This document shows positions 1-7,765 of a stretch of 64,000 nt of DNA, piece after piece. This DNA is from [Eubacterium] yurii (GTDB lineage: Bacteria; Bacillota; Clostridia; Peptostreptococcales; Filifactoraceae), in contig FUZS01000006.1 of the NCBI GenBank assembly GCA_900167215.1, positions 114,858 to 178,857 on the forward strand. The letters are read 5' to 3'. Both the position numbers and the translations under genes were made by a program. A model generated the notes under the pieces. It did not search any database, had not been told where the DNA came from, and was given only the letters and a program-made list of their open reading frames with translations. Every line of letters starts with the position of its first letter. Within the stretch, counting starts at the first letter, position 1.

Positions 1-1372
1 CACCTATGCAAAAAGCTAATTTTGAAGTAAAGTGGTTTTTTTCATAGGATTCAACAAGTCCCAAAACTCCATAAGAACTTGTAAAAACATATATGTCATC
101 ACTTTCTTCACTGTAAAGCCTCGCTTTTCCGATTGTTGATGAATATATATCCAGTCTTTCGACTTTTATATTATGTTTATGCAATAAATTATACAAATCA
201 CTTTGCACATTATGTGGGAGTACACAGACAACATTTTTAGCGTCTAACATTATCAGATGCTTTGCAAGTGTTTTTGCATCATAATTTTGCGGAATTAAAT
301 CGCATATAATATTTCTATTTCTAAGGGCATTGGATGTTGAAGATCCAACAGCACAAATTTTAGTATTATATAAATCCCTTACATCAAAGTCGTTATCGGA
401 TAAGATTTCAAAAAACACTTCCACTGCATAAGTGCTTGAAAAACATAGATAATCATAATTTTTAATATTTTTAATTATATTTGTAAAATCGTTCTTGTCA
501 TAATTTTTTTCTAATAAATTAGTGGAAATATTTACTACCTGTGCTCCTTTTTCTCTGAGTTTTTGTATTAAATAATCGTTTTTTTGTCTTGGTATATTCA
601 ATATAAATCTTTTGTTAGTTAATAATTTTGGAGTAGAGCTTAGTTTTTCGGATAAATTTGCGACATTTCCTACTAATAAAATAGATGGAGTTTCAAAAAT
701 GCTCGTATCTTCGATATTTGACAATTCTTTAAGTGAATACTCAAATTTCTTTGCTTTTGCAGTAGTGCCTCTGCTTAGGACTACAGCCTTTGTTTTAGGA
801 CTTTTACCTGAATTTATAAGACCTCTTGCAATTTTATAATATATATTTGTAGACATTAAGAAAACAAGAGTTGTATTCTTCATATTTGACAGATTGATAA
901 AGTCATTTTCATCTAAGGTCTCGCTATTTTTCTTTCTTCCGCTTACTACATAAAATGAAGAAGATAAGTCCCTATGAGTCAGAGGTATTCCAAAACTTGC
1001 AGGGACTGAATTTATAGATGAAATTCCGGGTAATACTTCAAAATCTATGTTATTTTCAAACAGGTAAAGTGCTTCTTCTGCTCCTCTACCAAAGATGTAG
1101 GGATCTCCACCCTTTAGCCTGAGAACATTTTGGTATCTTTGTGCATAGTATACGAGAAGTTTATTTATGTCCTCTTGTTTCACCTTATGATATCCTGATA
1201 CTTTACCAACATCTACAAGAATTGCCGATTTTTTGGAAAGTAGGATTATTTCATCAGATACGAGATTATCAAATAGAATCACATCAGCTTTTTGAATTAT
1301 TTCATATACAATAAGCGTAAGATTTCCAATGTCTCCGCTACCTGCTCCTGCAATATACACTTTATTTTTCAT
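1..1372 (-). CDS. cobA-hemD: Uroporphyrinogen-III C-methyltransferase / uroporphyrinogen-III synthase fusion (CobA-HemD), partial
   Basis: I translated this by hand from the minus strand; the 3' end lies beyond the left edge of the window, so about 457 codons are visible. The N-terminal half has SUMT motifs: a glycine-rich start (GAGSGDIGNLTL, residues about 9-20) and GGDPYIFGRGAEEA near residue 90, typical of the enzyme that methylates uroporphyrinogen III at C2 and C7 to give precorrin-2. From about residue 245 the sequence changes to a HemD-like domain (FILNIPRQKNDYLIQKLREK, and FSSTYAVEVFFEIL further on), the synthase that cyclises hydroxymethylbilane. Such fusions are common in Clostridia and sit in siroheme/cobalamin/heme operons. 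The start is ATG with AAGGA upstream. It lies in the same direction as the RseC-like gene, 127 nt downstream of it. The family call is firm; the fusion end is unseen. Confidence 0.9.
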   Translation of the reverse strand, partial: MKNKVYIAGAGSGDIGNLTLIVYEIIQKADVILFDNLVSDEIILLSKKSAILVDVGKVSGYHKVKQEDINKLLVYYAQRYQNVLRLKGGDPYIFGRGAEEALYLFENNIDFEVLPGISSINSVPASFGIPLTHRDLSSSFYVVSGRKKNSETLDENDFINLSNMKNTTLVFLMSTNIYYKIARGLINSGKSPKTKAVVLSRGTTAKAKKFEYSLKELSNIEDTSIFETPSILLVGNVANLSEKLSSTPKLLTNKRFILNIPRQKNDYLIQKLREKGAQVVNISTNLLEKNYDKNDFTNIIKNIKNYDYLCFSSTYAVEVFFEILSDNDFDVRDLYNTKICAVGSSTSNALRNRNIICDLIPQNYDAKTLAKHLIMLDAKNVVCVLPHNVQSDLYNLLHKHNIKVERLDIYSSTIGKARLYSEESDDIYVFTSSYGVLGLVESYEKNHFTSKLAFCIG

Positions 1373-1499
1373 AGTATTCCTTATATAGATTATGGAAAAT
1401 TTACATATTTTAAAAATTTAAAGTTAAAATAATTATATACTTAAGATTTTTTGACAAGTCCTTAATTTAATTTTATTTATAGGTTTATTTAATAGCAAA

Positions 1500-1934
1500 T
1501 TATAAAAGTGGCATTAAGTCATCAGATACTTTTCTGCTTATTGATGGCAAAAACTTAGTAGAAGATTTTATTTTATCTTCATTAAGTCTTATTATGAGAA
1601 AGGATACTGCCATACATACAAAGGCTGTGATAGTTGCAATTAAAGTATTATCTTTAGCAAAAACCATATAGCTCAAACATAGACCAATAAGCATCATAAT
1701 AAGAGGAAAGCCGTACATAATAAAAGCTCCAAGTAAGATATCTGTAGATTCAACATCAAGTTCAACAAGGTCTTTTTCCTTAGCATTTACAGTATTTATA
1801 ACTTCTAAATCTATGAACTGTCTGTTTTCAAGACCAAGACTACAAGCATGGCAATCGCCGCATGCACCATGTCTGTTGACTCTAACTGTTGCTATATTTT
1901 TATTTATTTTAATTACTTCACCTAATTCTTTCAT
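1500..1934 (-). CDS. RseC/MucC-family membrane protein (SoxR-reducing system type)
   Basis: A 144-residue protein with the RseC family layout. An N-terminal cytosolic part carries a cysteine cluster at residues 25, 28 and 31 (CGDCHAC). Two transmembrane segments follow, at about residues 68-93 and 98-117, with a short charged C-terminal tail. In Rhodobacter and Escherichia the relatives work with Rnf-type electron-transfer complexes to keep SoxR reduced; in Clostridia stand-alone copies are frequent and their partner is unknown. No Rnf or SoxR gene is in this window, so the role stays open. The start ATG has a good site (AGAAGGTG) upstream and is divergent from rsmI. Family call by the cysteine motif and topology. 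Confidence 0.8.
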   Translation of the reverse strand: MKELGEVIKINKNIATVRVNRHGACGDCHACSLGLENRQFIDLEVINTVNAKEKDLVELDVESTDILLGAFIMYGFPLIMMLIGLCLSYMVFAKDNTLIATITAFVCMAVSFLIIRLNEDKIKSSTKFLPSISRKVSDDLMPLL

Positions 1935-2127
1935 TTTTTCACCTTCTATATAAAATCAATTAATCTGCAATAATAATAACTTTATTTAGAAAAATTATAT
2001 CATAATATCAAAAAAATAATCAACAAAAAGCAATTAAAATTATTTAAAAAATCCTATTAAATAATTCTGTTTAATGTGTTATACTATTTGAAAAATATAT
2101 TTTCGCATAATTATTAAGAGGTTTAGT

Positions 2128-2943
2128 ATGCTATATATTTGTCCAACGCCTATCGGCAATCTTGAGGATATAACCTTAAGAACACTTAAAGTTTTGCAAG
2201 AAGTTGATGAGATATATTGTGAAGATACAAGAAGAACTATTAAACTCCTCAATCACTATGAAATAAAAAAACCGCTTTTTTCTTTACATGAACATAATGA
2301 AAAAATAAAAAAAAGTGAAGTTTTAAATAAACTTATTCAAGGGAAAAATATTGCCTATGTGTCAGATGCTGGAATGCCTGGAATATCTGATCCGGGAAGC
2401 GAGCTTATATCCTTTGTTATCGAAAATAATTTAGACGTTACAACATTACCTGGTGCCTGTGCTATGGTGGTAGCACTTGTAAATTCAGGTCTTTGTACTA
2501 AAGCATTTAGCTTTATTGGTTTTTTGGAAAGAGAAAATTCTAAGCAAATAAAGCAATTAAAAGAATTGTCTGAAAAGAAAGAGACTCTTGTGATATATGA
2601 ATCACCACACAGAATAAAAAAAACCATGAAAAATCTTCTTGATATTTTCGGTAATAGAAAGATAGTAATAGCCAGAGAAATAAGCAAAAAATTTGAAGAA
2701 TATATAAGAGACTCTTTGGAAGAAATTAATAATAAGTTAAGAGAAACTGAGCTTCTCGGGGAATTAATAATTGTAGTTGAAGGTAATAAGGAAGAAAAAG
2801 ATATAAATGTAAGTGATGACGAAATAAAAATTCAATTGTCAAAGTATATGCTTGAGATGTCAAAAAAAGATGCTGTTAAGCTCTTAAGTAAAGAGTTAGG
2901 AATAAATAAAAACAGGGTTTATGACTTATCTTTAAATCTATGA
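2128..2943 (+). CDS. rsmI: 16S rRNA (cytidine1402-2'-O)-methyltransferase RsmI
   Basis: A 271-residue protein, the usual length for RsmI. It methylates the 2'-OH of C1402 in the ribosomal decoding centre using SAM. It begins with the family signature LYICPTPIGNLEDITLR, has EDTRRT near residue 33, the SAM-binding loop DAGMPGISDPGS at about 81-92, the LPGACAMV stretch near 107, and GFLERE near 131, all characteristic of the tetrapyrrole-methylase fold used by RsmI. The C-terminal tail contains the usual Lys-rich helix that ends in NKNRVYDLSL. ATG start with AAGAGG six bases upstream. It stands alone, divergent from the RseC-like gene. Confidence 0.95.
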   Translation: MLYICPTPIGNLEDITLRTLKVLQEVDEIYCEDTRRTIKLLNHYEIKKPLFSLHEHNEKIKKSEVLNKLIQGKNIAYVSDAGMPGISDPGSELISFVIENNLDVTTLPGACAMVVALVNSGLCTKAFSFIGFLERENSKQIKQLKELSEKKETLVIYESPHRIKKTMKNLLDIFGNRKIVIAREISKKFEEYIRDSLEEINNKLRETELLGELIIVVEGNKEEKDINVSDDEIKIQLSKYMLEMSKKDAVKLLSKELGINKNRVYDLSLNL

Positions 2944-3092
2944 GTTTTAAATATATTTTTTGATTTAAGTCGATTATAATAGTTAAATTTATTTTAATAA
3001 CTAAAGTTAAAGAAGTAAAAATAGTTTCTATTTAAGTAAATATAATAATCATATTTTTAAATATGCTTTGTTAATTTTAAAAGGAGTATGTT

Positions 3093-3848
3093 ATGAAAAG
3101 TTTATCTCTTGGAACAGTATTGGAAAAAAATTTTTGCTTTGATTTGTCAAGCTATTTGAGTATATTTTTAGATGAAATAAGATATACAGATGACAAAATC
3201 GGCTATCTTAGAATTATACAAAAGTACATCTTGAATAAGAATAATTTATTGCCAATATACAGAAGTTCACTTATAGATAGGATATATAAGATGAAGGCTA
3301 ATTATTTTTTTGATATAATGAATGATTATGTGTGTGAATATGATGATGAGAGTGACTTGAATCCGTCTTCATATAATACTTCTTTTGGAAGTTTTTCTTC
3401 ATCATTTTCAAGTAGTTTTTCTCCTTATAATTCGTATACAGGAAGCTTTTCATCTACTTCTTTTTCTTATGGTTCATTTAGTTCTTATGCTTTAAGAGGC
3501 AGTTATCAAGGTTCATATGTTTCTTCTTATGAAAATATAGCCTCGTTTAGACATTATGCGAGTTATATCGGAAGCTATATTATGTATGGAAGCTATAGAG
3601 GAAGTTATGGTTCTTTTGGCAGTTATGGCTCTTATGGATGTTATAATTTTTATAAAGCATATTCAGATTCAGGGCATTATAAAACTTTTGACAGCGAAAA
3701 TAATAATACTATGATATTTAAAAGAAATATCGGTTATCCCAGGGGAATAGATTTAAATAATAAGGAATATAAGAATAAAGAGATGATAATACAAAGTCGA
3801 ATTGAAGAGAAAGACTTTGTAACAGGTTACGGTCTGGAGTTGATATGA
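3093..3848 (+). CDS. Unknown protein with a Ser/Tyr/Gly/Phe low-complexity domain
   Basis: I do not recognise this 251-residue protein. Residues 1-88 look like an ordinary mixed, mostly helical N-terminal domain with two cysteines (15 and 81) and an acidic end (CEYDDESD). Residues 92-187 are low complexity: by my count about 72 of 96 are Ser, Tyr, Gly or Phe, built from short [G/S]-S-[Y/F] units such as GSYGSFGSYGSYG, with one acidic residue (E147) and no lysine. Residues 196-251 return to normal composition and are Lys/Glu/Asn-rich. No signal peptide or membrane segment is seen. Serine is spelled with at least five of its six codons within the repeat, so the composition looks selected at protein level and is not a DNA microsatellite. 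AAAAGGAG precedes the ATG. The stop overlaps the start of a glycosyltransferase-like gene (ATGA), so the two are translationally coupled and probably act together. Possible roles are a glycosylated scaffold, a condensate-forming or surface protein, or a modified-peptide precursor; none is shown. Confidence 0.85.
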   Translation: MKSLSLGTVLEKNFCFDLSSYLSIFLDEIRYTDDKIGYLRIIQKYILNKNNLLPIYRSSLIDRIYKMKANYFFDIMNDYVCEYDDESDLNPSSYNTSFGSFSSSFSSSFSPYNSYTGSFSSTSFSYGSFSSYALRGSYQGSYVSSYENIASFRHYASYIGSYIMYGSYRGSYGSFGSYGSYGCYNFYKAYSDSGHYKTFDSENNNTMIFKRNIGYPRGIDLNNKEYKNKEMIIQSRIEEKDFVTGYGLELI

Positions 3849-4681
3849 AAAATTTGAGAGCTTTTCATACGCTTTGTTCAAGAAAGATGCATACACGATG
3901 CAATTTATGTATGCAGGATTTCGATATTTTGACTATGATTTTATCAGCCTTATACTGGAAAAAAAATAATGGTAATATAGATTTGATAGCAGATGAAGAA
4001 AACATATCTTATGTAAAATCCAAGTGTTTAGAAACGCTCTGGGATAACATATATGAGATTCCCAATTATGATATAAATCGTGAGATGTTTTGGGCAGGTG
4101 GAAAAATATTTGCTCTTAGAGAACAAAAAACTCCAATTGCTATGATTGATACGGATATGATAGTATGGAGTGATATATCTACAAAGCTTAATGAAAAGAT
4201 TGTTGCAATTCATAATGAACCTTTAATACCTGAAATATATAAAGTCAAAGAATACTTTAAGATGAAAAAGGATTATAAATTTGACCATAGGCTGGATTGG
4301 AATGTATATCCTTCAAATACCGCTTTTTTATACATTTCAGATAAAGAATTTAAAAATTTTTACTGTAATGAAAGTATAAGATTTATGCAAAGTTCTCAAG
4401 ATGACAGTGATACACTTTCTTATATGGTCTTTGCAGAGCAACGACTACTTTCAATGTGTGCTAAAATAAGTGACATTAATATAGGATATATGATTAATTA
4501 TCCTGAAAATTTGGGAAACCAAGATGATTTTACACATCTTTGGGGATATAAAAAAGTACTTGCTGAAAGTGAAAGTGAGAGAGAAAGATTTTGTAAAAGG
4601 TGCGTTAAAAGAATTTTAAAAGAATTTCCAAAAGAGAGTTTACTTTTTATTAATGAGGACTTTTTCTATAACTATATTTGA
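3845..4681 (+). CDS. Glycosyltransferase-like protein (GT-A fold with DxD motif; DUF6734-like)
   Basis: A 278-residue protein that overlaps the stop of the preceding low-complexity gene by four bases. It has the pattern of small GT-A enzymes: an acidic metal/nucleotide-sugar motif IDTDMIVWSD at residues 101-110 inside a hydrophobic strand, an aromatic FWAGGKIFAL stretch at about 82-91, NTAFLYIS at 158-165, AEQRLLSM at 197-204 and THLWGYKK at 230-237. That order (DxD, NTA-L-Y, EQR, H-WG-K) resembles the DUF6734-type glycosyltransferase-like proteins, though I cannot run a profile search. No transmembrane segment is present, so it should be cytosolic. Several cysteines occur near the N-terminus (11, 19, 22). 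The neighbour suggests that it could sugar-decorate the Ser/Tyr-rich repeat protein; that is inference. Confidence 0.65.
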   Translation: MKNLRAFHTLCSRKMHTRCNLCMQDFDILTMILSALYWKKNNGNIDLIADEENISYVKSKCLETLWDNIYEIPNYDINREMFWAGGKIFALREQKTPIAMIDTDMIVWSDISTKLNEKIVAIHNEPLIPEIYKVKEYFKMKKDYKFDHRLDWNVYPSNTAFLYISDKEFKNFYCNESIRFMQSSQDDSDTLSYMVFAEQRLLSMCAKISDINIGYMINYPENLGNQDDFTHLWGYKKVLAESESERERFCKRCVKRILKEFPKESLLFINEDFFYNYI

Positions 4682-4736
4682 TTTTATAGCAATAAATGTC
4701 AAATATAGTTAAATTTAGTAAGAAGAAAATATAATT

Positions 4737-4856
4737 TATACTAATCACCATTTATACTACCAAGCAGTAATTCTAAATGACCCTATTCATCGTATAGATT
4801 TTCAAGAATTTTGTTGTAGTGAAATTATATAGCTATTTAAAAAGGTTTTTAGTATA
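4737..4856 (+). repeat. Dispersed 118-bp element, copy A
   Basis: This copy begins TATACTAATCACCATTTATA and ends with GGTTTTTAGTATA; the two ends form short terminal inverted repeats (TATACTAA/TTAGTATA). It shares both conserved ends with the copies at 22861, 42435, 44782 and 59637. It lies between the glycosyltransferase-like gene and the Crp/Fnr gene. The last bases read TATAAT, 20 bp before the regulator's start codon, so this copy could contribute to its promoter. Confidence 0.8.
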
Positions 4857-4878
4857 ATATTGATTTGTGGGGAAGGAT

Positions 4879-5574
4879 ATGAAAGAGGTAGTAACTTTAT
4901 TAAAAAAATCTATTTTATTTGAAAATATAAGTGATGAAGAGATAGAAGAGATACTTGAAAAGTCAAATTCAAAAGTTGTTTCAATTAAAAAAGACGAATA
5001 TCTATTTTATCAAGAAGAAGAATCTAAAAATCTGTTTATATTGCTTGAAGGAATTGTACAGATAGAAAAGGTAGATGCTAATGGCAAAAGAATGATAATG
5101 AATAGATTTGATGAGGTAGGTACTATGTTTGCCGAGGTATATGTGTATTTTTCCGACAAGCTCTATGATTATTCTTGTATTGCTGTGAAAAATTCGAAAA
5201 TTCTTGCTATGCCAAAGGAGTTTTTATTAAATATAGATGACCTAACTCAAAAATATAATTATAAACTGACTCAAAATATGCTGAAAATTTTGTCAAGAAA
5301 GGCATTTTTTCTCAATCAGAAAGTTCTTATACTAAGTAGTTTTACCTTGAGACAAAAGATTGCAAGTTATCTTTTACAAAGAGTAAGAGAGTGTGGATTA
5401 AATGGCAAACCGCTCGACTTGTTGTTCAAAAGAGAAGAGCTGGCTGATTTTATCGGAACTACAAGGCCGTCTTTATCAAGGGAAATGTTGCAAATGCAAG
5501 ATGACGGAATAATAAGACTCAATAAAGACACTTTTGAAGTGATTGATTTAGAAAAATTGAAAGATTTGGTATAA
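4879..5574 (+). CDS. Crp/Fnr-family transcriptional regulator
   Basis: I place the start at the ATG at 4879, four codons into the open frame, because GGGGAAGG sits just upstream; this gives 231 residues, normal for the family. Residues about 10-130 form a cyclic-nucleotide-binding-type beta roll (DEYLFYQEEESKNLFILLEG, then NRFDEVGTMFAEVYVYF). A dimerisation helix follows, and residues about 160-225 are a winged helix with the recognition helix in TTRPSLSREMLQMQDDG. It lacks the N-terminal cysteine set of oxygen-sensing Fnr, so an iron-sulfur sensor is unlikely; the ligand is unknown. It resembles the clostridial Crp/Fnr regulators often tied to stress or redox genes. It is followed by the separate rplU promoter. 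Confidence 0.9.
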   Translation: MKEVVTLLKKSILFENISDEEIEEILEKSNSKVVSIKKDEYLFYQEEESKNLFILLEGIVQIEKVDANGKRMIMNRFDEVGTMFAEVYVYFSDKLYDYSCIAVKNSKILAMPKEFLLNIDDLTQKYNYKLTQNMLKILSRKAFFLNQKVLILSSFTLRQKIASYLLQRVRECGLNGKPLDLLFKREELADFIGTTRPSLSREMLQMQDDGIIRLNKDTFEVIDLEKLKDLV

Positions 5575-5581
5575 TTTATAC

Positions 5582-5610
5582 TTGACACTCCTGTGGATTT
5601 GTGTTAAATT
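5582..5610 (+). promoter_or_regulatory. Promoter of rplU-prp-rpmA
   Basis: TTGACA at 5582-5587 and TAAATT at 5605-5610 are separated by 17 bp. This is a near-consensus sigma-A promoter immediately after the Crp/Fnr gene and ahead of the L21 leader. Confidence 0.7.
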
Positions 5611-5614
5611 ATAT

Positions 5615-5692
5615 GGGTATATTTCCGCTCACAAAAAGGTATTAATTGCCAAAAGGCAACCTTGAGGTGGCGAGACTTGAAAAAACAGGAGG
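5615..5692 (+). ncRNA. L21 ribosomal protein leader (autoregulatory RNA)
   Basis: The 5' leader of rplU contains CCGCTCACAAAAAGG, then a small hairpin TTGCCAAAAGGCAA, then CCTTGAGGTGGCGAGACTTG before the GGAGG of rplU. This order matches my memory of the Firmicute L21 leader family, in which the ribosomal protein feeds back on its own mRNA. I could not run a covariance model; the boundaries are approximate. Confidence 0.7.
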
Positions 5693-5701
5693 TGTTTAAA
5701 A

Positions 5702-6007
5702 ATGTACGCAATAGTAAAAACAGGTGGTAAACAATATATGGTAGAACAAGGCAACAAAATATCAGTTGAAAAACTTAATGTTGCTGAAGGTGATACTGTA
5801 AGTTTAGAAGTTGTTGCTTTGTCAGAAAACGGAGCTGTGAAAACAGGTGATGCCGCTGCAAATGCCAAAGTAACTGCAAAAGTTCTTTCTCATGGAAAAG
5901 GTAAAAAATTGATAGTTTTCAAATACAAACCTAAAAAAGACTATAGAAAGAAAAAAGGTCATAGACAACCATATACTCAATTGGAAATAGAGTCAATACA
6001 AGTATAG
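5702..6007 (+). CDS. rplU: 50S ribosomal protein L21
   Basis: 101 residues, full family length. It has the start MYAIVKTGGKQYMVEQGN, the VLSHGKGKKLIVFKYKPKK segment and the C-terminal KKGHRQPYTQLEIESI signature of L21, which binds 23S rRNA in the large subunit. AGGAGG lies upstream of the ATG. First gene of an operon with prp (4-nt gap) and rpmA, a gene order conserved in Firmicutes. Expression is probably under the L21 leader upstream. Confidence 0.98.
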   Translation: MYAIVKTGGKQYMVEQGNKISVEKLNVAEGDTVSLEVVALSENGAVKTGDAAANAKVTAKVLSHGKGKKLIVFKYKPKKDYRKKKGHRQPYTQLEIESIQV

Positions 6008-6011
6008 TATT

Positions 6012-6350
6012 ATGATTAAGATTGAGATGGTGAAAGTAAATAATAATCTTGAAAGTGTATCTATAAATGGACATGCAAACAGTGCTGAATATGGAAGTGA
6101 TATAATATGTGCAGCTGTTTCTGTCTTATCTCAAAGTGTAATTAATGGAATGATAAAGTCATTGGATGGAAGAGAAGATTTTTTTTCTTTAAGTGATGAC
6201 GGAAGAATAAAAATTGACATACCTAAAGATGTTAATGATATACAAAAGATAAAATTACAAGCTCTTGCTGATATGCTTGAGGTAAACTTTGCTGATTTAT
6301 CCAAGACATACAGCAAATATATAAACTTAGAAGTGAAGGAGGTAGGATAA
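6012..6350 (+). CDS. prp: Ribosomal-processing cysteine protease Prp
   Basis: 112 residues, the standard size. The catalytic histidine and cysteine of Prp are in place: GHANSAEYG (His21) and [13 protein letters not shown] (Cys33). The protease removes the N-terminal extension of L27 before ribosome assembly, and its substrate gene starts one base after this gene stops. I keep the first ATG although its ribosome site is weak, because the spacing from Met1 to the GHA motif matches the family; coupling to rplU, 4 nt away, probably drives its translation. Formerly called YsxB. Confidence 0.93.
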   Translation: MIKIEMVKVNNNLESVSINGHANSAEYGSDIICAAVSVLSQSVINGMIKSLDGREDFFSLSDDGRIKIDIPKDVNDIQKIKLQALADMLEVNFADLSKTYSKYINLEVKEVG

Positions 6351-6351
6351 G

Positions 6352-6630
6352 ATGATAAGAATTAATCTCCAATTATTTGCCAGTAAAAAAGGTGTAGGTT
6401 CTTCTAAAAACGGTAGAGATTCAAGAGCTCAAAGATTGGGTGTAAAGACAGGTGACGGTCAATTAGTTACTGCAGGCTCTATAATAGTTAGACAAAGAGG
6501 AACTAAGATTCATCCAGGTAACGGTGTAGGTATAGGTAAAGATGATACTTTATTTGCACTTGTTGAAGGAAGAGTAAAATTTGAGAGAAAAGATAAGTTC
6601 AGAAAAAAAGTAAGTGTATATGCTGTTTAG
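6352..6630 (+). CDS. rpmA: 50S ribosomal protein L27 with Prp-cleavable N-terminus
   Basis: 92 residues. The N-terminus [19 protein letters not shown] carries the extension found in Firmicutes, Fusobacteria and relatives; Prp cuts after the Phe-Ala of NLQLFA, exposing the SKKG that reaches into the peptidyl transferase centre. The rest ([31 protein letters not shown]) is classic L27. GGAGG sits in the end of prp. A strong terminator follows, so obgE does not directly continue the operon as it does in many Firmicutes. Confidence 0.98.
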   Translation: MIRINLQLFASKKGVGSSKNGRDSRAQRLGVKTGDGQLVTAGSIIVRQRGTKIHPGNGVGIGKDDTLFALVEGRVKFERKDKFRKKVSVYAV

Positions 6631-6643
6631 TTTTTTTGAATAT

Positions 6644-6694
6644 TAAAAAGGGTTATGAAAAAATGAAGTTTCATTTTTTCATAACCCTTTTTTG
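6644..6694 (+). terminator. Rho-independent terminator after rpmA
   Basis: A long hairpin of about 21 bp (arms beginning AAAAGGGTTATGAAAAAATG and mirrored on the other side) is followed by a run of six T. It closes the rplU-prp-rpmA operon. Confidence 0.9.
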
Positions 6695-6726
6695 CTATTA
6701 TCAATGACTATTTATAAGTCATACTA

Positions 6727-6775
6727 ATACTAATCACCATTTATAATGCCAAGATTGTAATTTTATACTAAAATC
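6727..6775 (+). repeat. Short form of the dispersed 118-bp element, copy B
   Basis: It begins ATACTAATCACCATTTATAATGCCAAGATT-like, as in copy C (which reads ATTGCCAAGATT). After about 38 bp it switches to TATACTAAAATC, which is the far end of the element in inverted orientation. It is either a deleted copy or the junction with an opposite-facing decayed copy running to about 6890, where ATTAGTAT recurs. The rest of the 6695-7090 gap holds no gene; two direct repeats TTGTTATCAAC lie at 6960 and 6985. Confidence 0.55.
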
Positions 6776-7093
6776 TAATAAAATAATGGATAAAATATGT
6801 TTTATATCTTTATAATAAAGTTATAAGTCATATACTATTTTTTAAAATTTTTAATAAAAATTTTCTATGGATTAAATAGATATTAGTATTACTAAACTAT
6901 TTGTTTTGTATATTATCAATAATCGTACATTTATAACATTATTACAACTTTCCAAAAACTTGTTATCAACTATTTTATAGTATATTGTTATCAACAGTAA
7001 AATTTATATATAAGATAATGCTATCAAACTTTTATGATGTAAATGATAAGTTATAGTTCAACATACACTATACATCAATTAGAACTTTTAGGT

Positions 7094-7147
7094 AAGTACC
7101 TTACAAAAAGGTGCGTACTTGTTATATAAATTTAATTTACTTATAAT
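7094..7147 (+). promoter_or_regulatory. Promoter with overlapping HxlR-type operator
   Basis: The pair AAGTAC (7094-7099) and GTACTT (7115-7120) forms an inverted repeat with further ACCTT/AAGGT symmetry inside it. It abuts and overlaps a promoter with TTGTTA at 7119-7124 and a perfect TATAAT at 7142-7147, spaced by 17 bp. The placement suggests repression of the reductase gene by the HxlR protein encoded just beyond it. Confidence 0.6.
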
Positions 7148-7170
7148 AGTGTAGAAAGGAGGTATTTTGA

Positions 7171-7722
7171 ATGGAAACATTGATTATAGTGACGCATCCT
7201 GATATAGAGCATTCTACCATTAATAAGCGTTGGATTGATGAATTAAAGAAATATTCTGATAGATTTACAATTCATGAATTATATAGTAAGTATCCTAATG
7301 GAGAGATAGATGTTGAAATTGAACACAAACTGATTGAATCTCATAAAAAAGTAGTATTTCAATTTCCTTTGTTTAATTTTTCATCACCACCTTTATTAAA
7401 AAAATGGATGGATGATGTACTTGTTTATGGATGGGCTTATGGAAGAAAAGGCGGTGATAAGTTAGAAAATAAGAAGATTGCTCTTGCGGTTTCTACAGGA
7501 ATACAAAAAGAAGACTATCGGGAAGATGGGAAATATTATTATACACTTGAAGAAATATTGACTCCATTTAAAGTCTTGTTTAAATTCTATTGTCGTGCTG
7601 ATTATAATGACTTTTTTTCTTTTTATGGTTCTGAAAAAGTACCTGGAGAAGAATATTCTTCTTCCAAAGAAGAAATTGATAGAAGTGCTATTTCCTATAT
7701 TCAGTTTTTAAATAAATTATAG
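7171..7722 (+). CDS. NAD(P)H dehydrogenase (quinone), flavodoxin-2 family
   Basis: 183 residues, typical for the YwrO/KefF/MdaB group of FMN- or FAD-dependent quinone and nitro reductases in the cytosol. It begins with the family strand METLIIVTHPDIEHSTINKR; VVFQFPLFNFSSPPLLKKWM at about 65-84 is the signature FMN/FAD site, with DDVLVYGWAYG following. GGAGG precedes the ATG. An HxlR regulator gene lies head-on downstream, and an inverted-repeat operator overlaps the promoter, a common arrangement for inducible detoxifying reductases. The natural substrate cannot be read from the sequence. Confidence 0.9.
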   Translation: METLIIVTHPDIEHSTINKRWIDELKKYSDRFTIHELYSKYPNGEIDVEIEHKLIESHKKVVFQFPLFNFSSPPLLKKWMDDVLVYGWAYGRKGGDKLENKKIALAVSTGIQKEDYREDGKYYYTLEEILTPFKVLFKFYCRADYNDFFSFYGSEKVPGEEYSSSKEEIDRSAISYIQFLNKL

Positions 7723-7726
7723 GATA

Positions 7727-7765
7727 AAAAAACAACTACCAATATTTACAAAGTAGTTGTTTTTC
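7727..7765. terminator. Bidirectional terminator between reductase and HxlR genes
   Basis: AAAAAACAACTAC at 7727-7739 pairs with GTAGTTGTTTTT at 7753-7764, with A- and T-runs on both sides. It serves both convergent genes and overlaps the last codons of the HxlR gene. Confidence 0.8.

Noticed and set aside
3370..3655. Microsatellite or DNA slippage as the cause of the Ser/Tyr-rich stretch
   Set aside because: Codons vary widely within the repeat, so no DNA-level unit is present; the pattern exists only in the protein.
4879..5574. Oxygen-sensing Fnr with an iron-sulfur cluster
   Set aside because: The required N-terminal cysteines are absent; only isolated cysteines occur.
6910..6995. TTATCAA-type repeats resembling DnaA boxes (TTGTTATCAAC twice, 25 bp apart)
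   Set aside because: They deviate from TTATCCACA, and no dnaA, dnaN or other origin genes are near; too few to call an origin.
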